DNA from: Rubritepida sp.
Lineage (GTDB): Bacteria > Pseudomonadota > Alphaproteobacteria > Acetobacterales > Acetobacteraceae
DNA length: 8,407 nucleotides
Reading direction: 5' to 3'
NCBI GenBank assembly: GCA_014376425.1
Contig: JACMRO010000385.1
Location: 1-8,407, forward strand
Below are positions 5,418 to 8,407 of the stretch, piece by piece; the stretch's first letter is position 1, and every line of letters begins with the position of its first letter. The position numbers and the translations under genes are program-made. The notes beneath the pieces were generated by a model. The model did no database searches. It saw only the letters and a list, made by a program, of their open reading frames with translations, and had not been told where the DNA came from.

Positions 5418-7346
5418 ATGGACCGCAATTCTGACCGCCCCGGTACCCCGCTGCTCGACCGCGTCCATGTGCCGGCCGACCTGCGGAACTATTCCAATGA
5501 CCAGTTGAAGCAGCTGGCCGACGAGCTGCGGGCGGAGACCATCTCTACCGTCTCCGTCACCGGCGGGCACCTGGGCAGCTCGCTCGGCGTGGTCGAGCTG
5601 ACGGTGGCGATCCACGCGGTGTTCGACACGCCCCACGACCGGCTGATCTGGGATGTCGGCCACCAGTGCTATCCGCATAAGATTCTGACCGGGCGGCGGG
5701 ACCGCATCCGCACGCTACGGCAACCGGGCGGCCTGTCGGGGTTCACCAAGCGCAGCGAGAGCGAATACGACCCGTTCGGCGCGGCGCATTCCAGCACCAG
5801 CATCTCCGCCGGCCTGGGCATGGCGGTCGCGAGCGACCTGCAGGGCCAGGCGCGAAACGTGATCGCGGTGATCGGCGACGGTTCGATGTCCGCCGGCATG
5901 GCCTATGAGGCGATGAACAATGCGGGTGCCGAGAAGGCCAACCTGATCGTCATCCTCAACGACAACGACATGTCGATCGCGCCGCCGGTCGGCGCCATGA
6001 GCGCCTATCTCAGCCGCACCATCAGCTCGCGCCCCTTCCTGTCGGTGCGTGAATTCGTGGCCAAGATGGCGAAGAACTTCCCAGGGCCGATCGAGCGCGT
6101 GGCTAAGCGTGCCGATGAATATGCCCGTGGCCTGCTGACCGGCGGTACGCTGTTCGAGGAACTGGGCTTCTACTACGTCGGCCCGATCGACGGTCACAAC
6201 ATGGACCACCTGCTGCCGGTGCTGCGCAACCTGCGCGATACCGAGCATAAGGGCCCCTTCCTGGTCCACGCCGTCACCCAGAAGGGCCACGGCTATGCCC
6301 CCGCCGAAATCTCCGGCGACAAGTATCACGGTGTCCAGAAATTCAACGTCGTCACCGGCGAACAGCAGAAGGCACCGCCCGGCCCGCCGAGCTACCAGAA
6401 GGTCTTCGCCCAGTCGCTGATCGCGGAGGCGGAGCACGACGAGCGCATCGTGGCGGTCAACGCCGCCATGCCGTCGGGCACGAGCCTGGACATGTTCGCC
6501 AAGCGCTTTCCCGAGCGCTGCTTCGACGTCGGCATTGCCGAGCAGCACGCCGTCACCTTCGCCGCCGGCATGGCGACCGAAGGGCTCAAGCCGTTCTGCG
6601 CCATCTACTCGACCTTCCTGCAGCGCGGCTACGACCAGGTGGTGCACGACGTGGCGCTGCAGGGCCTGCCGGTGCGCTTCGCCATGGACCGCGCCGGGCT
6701 GGTGGGGGCCGATGGTGCCACCCATGCCGGATGCTACGACATCGCCTATCTGGGCTGCCTGCCCGGCTTCACCCTGATGGCGGCGAGCTGCGAGGTGGAG
6801 CTGGCGCACATGATCGCCACCATGGCCGGCATCGACGACGGCCCGTCCGCCGTGCGCTACCCGCGTGGCGAGGGCTTCGGGCTGGAGACGGTGCCGGCGC
6901 GCGGCACGCCGCTGGAGATCGGCCGCGGGCGGGTCATCCGCGAGGGCACCAAGGTGGCCATCCTCAGCTATGGAACCCGCCTCCAGGAATGCCTGAAGGC
7001 GGCCGACGAACTGGCCACGATGGGGCTGTCCTGCACGGTGGCCGATGCGCGCTTCGCCAAGCCGCTGGACATCGACCTGGTGAATCGCCTGGCGCGCGAG
7101 CACGAGGTGCTCATCACCATCGAGGAGGGCTCGATGAATGGTTTCGGCGGTCTGGTGATGCACCACCTGGCGCATGCCGGGCTGCTGGATCGTGGCCTGA
7201 AATTCCGGCCGATGACGCTGCCCGACATCTATATCGACCACGACAACCCGCGAAAGCAGTACGACATCGCCCGGTTGAACGCGCCGCAGATCGTCGAGAC
7301 CGTGCTGGCGGCGCTGGGGCGGGAAGCGCTGAAGGCGCGTGCCTAA
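5418..7346 (+). CDS. dxs: 1-deoxy-D-xylulose-5-phosphate synthase
   Basis: A 642-residue thiamine-diphosphate enzyme of the usual family length. It joins pyruvate and glyceraldehyde 3-phosphate to give DXP, the first and often rate-setting step of the MEP pathway, with DXP also feeding thiamine and pyridoxal synthesis. Visible features are GGHLGSSLG (49-57, H51), WDVGHQCYPHKILTGR (78-93), the ThDP/Mg motif GDGSMSAG (153-160) with NDNDMSI (181-187), DVGIAEQHAVTFAAG (370-384, catalytic E375), Y397, R425-D432-H436 in DRAGLVGADGATHAG, and R483 in YPRGEG. These match the substrate and phosphate contacts known in the family. N-terminal ThDP, central pyrimidine-binding and C-terminal transketolase domains are all complete. 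GGAG (5407-5410) inside the end of ispA lies seven bases before the ATG, which directly follows the ispA TGA. Confidence 0.97.
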   Translation: MDRNSDRPGTPLLDRVHVPADLRNYSNDQLKQLADELRAETISTVSVTGGHLGSSLGVVELTVAIHAVFDTPHDRLIWDVGHQCYPHKILTGRRDRIRTLRQPGGLSGFTKRSESEYDPFGAAHSSTSISAGLGMAVASDLQGQARNVIAVIGDGSMSAGMAYEAMNNAGAEKANLIVILNDNDMSIAPPVGAMSAYLSRTISSRPFLSVREFVAKMAKNFPGPIERVAKRADEYARGLLTGGTLFEELGFYYVGPIDGHNMDHLLPVLRNLRDTEHKGPFLVHAVTQKGHGYAPAEISGDKYHGVQKFNVVTGEQQKAPPGPPSYQKVFAQSLIAEAEHDERIVAVNAAMPSGTSLDMFAKRFPERCFDVGIAEQHAVTFAAGMATEGLKPFCAIYSTFLQRGYDQVVHDVALQGLPVRFAMDRAGLVGADGATHAGCYDIAYLGCLPGFTLMAASCEVELAHMIATMAGIDDGPSAVRYPRGEGFGLETVPARGTPLEIGRGRVIREGTKVAILSYGTRLQECLKAADELATMGLSCTVADARFAKPLDIDLVNRLAREHEVLITIEEGSMNGFGGLVMHHLAHAGLLDRGLKFRPMTLPDIYIDHDNPRKQYDIARLNAPQIVETVLAALGREALKARA

Positions 7347-8091
7347 GCTTCGTCTCGACCAGTTGCTGGTCGAGCGCGGCCTGGTCGAGAGCCGCAGCCG
7401 CGCCCAGGCGGTGCTGATGGCGGGGCTGGTCTATTCGGGCGAGCGGCGGCTGGACAAGCCGGGCCAGACCGTCGCGCAGGACCTCGCCATTGAACTTCGC
7501 GGCCAGCCGCATCCCTGGGTCTCGCGCGGCGGGGTGAAGCTGGCGCATGGCCTCGCGCATTTTGGCTTCTCCCCGGAGGGACTGGTGTGCCTCGATGTCG
7601 GCGCCTCGACCGGCGGCTTCACCGATGTGCTTCTCGCCGGCGGCGCGTCGCGGGTGCATGCGGTCGATGTCGGGCACGGGCAGCTGGCCTGGAAGCTGCG
7701 GCAGGACCCGCGGGTGGTGGTGCGGGAAAAGCTCAACGCCCGGCGCCTGACGGCCGCGGATGTGGGCGAGCCCATCCAGGCGCTGGTCTGCGATGCCAGC
7801 TTCATCGGACTGCGTACCCTGCTGCCGGCGCCGCTGGCCCTGTGCGCTCCGGGCGCCTGGGCGGTCGCGCTGATCAAGCCGCAATTCGAGATGGGGCCGA
7901 AGTTGGCGCCGGGCGGGGTGGTGCGCGACCCCGCAGTGCACGACCAGGCATGCGCGATGATCCATGATTGGTGGGCGGCGCTCCCCGGCTGGACCGTGCT
8001 GGGGGTCGAGGCCAGCCCCATCACCGGCCCGGAAGGTAATCGCGAATTCCTGCTGGGCGCGCGGTTGGCCTGTGGATATCCATGTGGATGA
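7339..8091 (+). CDS. tlyA: TlyA-family rRNA 2'-O-methyltransferase (hemolysin A homologue)
   Basis: A 250-residue protein with an N-terminal S4 RNA-binding domain (about 3-60, with LDQLLVERGLVESRSRAQA) and an FtsJ/RrmJ-like SAM-dependent methyltransferase domain (about 62-245). Visible motifs are HPWVSRGGVKL (58-68), motif I CLDVGASTGGFTDVLL (84-99), AVDVGHGQ (108-115), CDASFI (151-156), LIKPQFE (178-184) and GPEGNREFLL (230-239). K67, D152, K180 and E236 fit the K-D-K-E catalytic tetrad described for mycobacterial TlyA. That enzyme methylates 16S and 23S rRNA riboses; older annotations call the family hemolysins. Whether this copy modifies both subunits is unknown. The start is GTG at 7339, overlapping the end of dxs by eight bases, with GAAGG (7331-7335) close upstream, so translation is probably coupled. 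After the usual EFLL end it carries a short ARLACGYPCG tail. Confidence 0.92.
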   Translation: MPKLRLDQLLVERGLVESRSRAQAVLMAGLVYSGERRLDKPGQTVAQDLAIELRGQPHPWVSRGGVKLAHGLAHFGFSPEGLVCLDVGASTGGFTDVLLAGGASRVHAVDVGHGQLAWKLRQDPRVVVREKLNARRLTAADVGEPIQALVCDASFIGLRTLLPAPLALCAPGAWAVALIKPQFEMGPKLAPGGVVRDPAVHDQACAMIHDWWAALPGWTVLGVEASPITGPEGNREFLLGARLACGYPCG

Positions 8092-8131
8092 GTTTTGCAG
8101 TCGGTGCGGGAAAAAGTCGCAGGACTGAAAC
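8092..8131 (+). terminator. Bulged hairpin directly after the tlyA stop
   Basis: Starting at the base after the TGA, GTTT (8092-8095) can pair with AAAC (8128-8131), CAGTC (8098-8102) with GACTG (8123-8127), and TGCG (8105-8108) with CGCA (8118-8121). Small bulges separate the three stems and the nine-base loop is GGAAAAAGT. That gives 13 pairs in three blocks. There is no U-tract after it, only AATAGTATT, so it is not a canonical intrinsic terminator. It may still mark the 3' end of the operon transcript by blocking exonucleases or pausing polymerase. Confidence 0.35.
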
Positions 8132-8347
8132 AATAGTATTCACGTCCCCGCGAGGCACCTGTCGGCGGTGATGGCGCCTGATCCTCCTGCCCCGGCCGGT
8201 CAATAGTTTGTAGCTTTCTGCTGCGTCGGAACGCCAATGGGTAAGGTCATCAATGGCACCGCCTTCGAACAGCCGGACAGGCCGGGGGCTTGTGGACGGA
8301 GAAATCGATTTCCGCCATCAAGCTCGCCCCAGCCCCTGGAGGTACCG
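8132..8347. other. Gene-free stretch between tlyA and the next exported protein
   Basis: No supported gene lies in these 216 bases. The stretch holds two copies of an AT-rich word also seen upstream of the first gene: CAATAGTAT begins at 8131, the base before this stretch, and CAATAGTTT is at 8201-8209. It also holds a strong Shine-Dalgarno, GGAGGT (8338-8343). An ATG at 8237 is in frame with the next gene and the frame stays open between them, but that segment looks non-coding: it is rich in Pro, Arg and Ser with no domain pattern. A promoter for the downstream gene must lie here, but I could not pick a -35/-10 pair with confidence. Confidence 0.45.
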
Positions 8348-8407
8348 ATGCTCAAGCGCCGCCTGATCCTGACCCTGCCCTTGGCCGCCCCTGTCCTGGC
8401 ACAGCCT
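8348..8407 (+). CDS. Partial gene: exported protein, only the signal peptide is in the window
   Basis: The first 20 codons of a gene that continues past the right edge. A strong Shine-Dalgarno GGAGGT (8338-8343) sits four bases before the ATG. The peptide begins with MLKRRL, has a short Leu/Ala hydrophobic stretch, and reaches AAPVLAQP, with likely cleavage after VLA at residue 18. KRRL gives it a Tat-like look, as in many Acetobacteraceae periplasmic proteins, but a Sec signal is equally possible. The mature part is not present, so function cannot be stated. Confidence 0.6.
   Translation, partial: MLKRRLILTLPLAAPVLAQP

Noticed and set aside
5715..7241. Minus-strand open frame of 508 codons opposite dxs
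   Set aside because: It is an antisense shadow of a fully conserved Dxs and contains no recognisable motif.
8067..8091. Frameshift or truncation at the tlyA C-terminus
   Set aside because: The conserved GNREFLL end is intact and family members vary in the last few residues, so a short ARLACGYPCG tail is not good evidence of damage.
8237..8347. Longer version of the partial gene from ATG 8237
   Set aside because: The frame is open, but the segment has no convincing Shine-Dalgarno and looks non-coding. ATG 8348 has GGAGGT just upstream and opens on a signal peptide.

Overview
The window looks like chromosomal DNA of a high-GC alphaproteobacterium, most likely of the Acetobacteraceae/Rhodospirillales type (Roseomonas-like). 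This rests on very high third-position GC, short arginine-rich and often Tat-like signal peptides, and the order xseB-ispA-dxs-tlyA, a familiar alphaproteobacterial arrangement. The taxon is inferred from style and gene order, not from a search. There are nine complete protein genes and one partial gene. I see no rRNA, tRNA, insertion sequence, CRISPR array or phage gene.

Left part (1-2134): a gene-poor leader of about 325 bases holds helically phased AGGC repeats inside an AT-rich imperfect hairpin. It leads to an exported low-complexity protein with nine tandem GYxxxPQ heptapeptides (326-880). That gene converges, with no spacer at all, on a class II aldolase/adducin-family gene on the minus strand (881-1660). 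A near-perfect 25-base dyad (1700-1724) lies in the divergent gap before a second small exported protein (1748-2134). This one is extremely Arg/Asp/Glu rich and ends in a zipper-like heptad series.

Middle (2173-4208): a solitary ModA-like periplasmic binding protein without its ABC transporter is followed 20 bases later by an M20-family Zn-dependent amidohydrolase of the N-carbamoyl-L-amino acid hydrolase / allantoate amidohydrolase / beta-ureidopropionase group. All the expected metal ligands of the hydrolase are visible. The two are probably co-transcribed, perhaps in ureido-nitrogen metabolism, but the substrate is unresolved.

Right part (4212-8131): a tightly packed operon, xseB - ispA - dxs - tlyA, with junctions of 0 to 6 bases or overlapping. 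Its candidate promoter sits so close to the xseB ATG that the transcript may be leaderless. Dxs makes DXP, the entry compound of the MEP isoprenoid pathway, and IspA makes farnesyl diphosphate. XseB is the small subunit of exonuclease VII, and TlyA is an S4-domain rRNA methyltransferase homologue. A bulged hairpin begins at the first base after the tlyA stop. A 216-base gene-free stretch (8132-8347) then precedes a strong Shine-Dalgarno and the first 20 codons of another exported protein that runs off the window.

Most of the window is ordinary housekeeping sequence. The parts least explained by known families are the two low-complexity exported proteins on either side of the aldolase gene and the cis-structures next to them. 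I found no convincing new multi-gene system.
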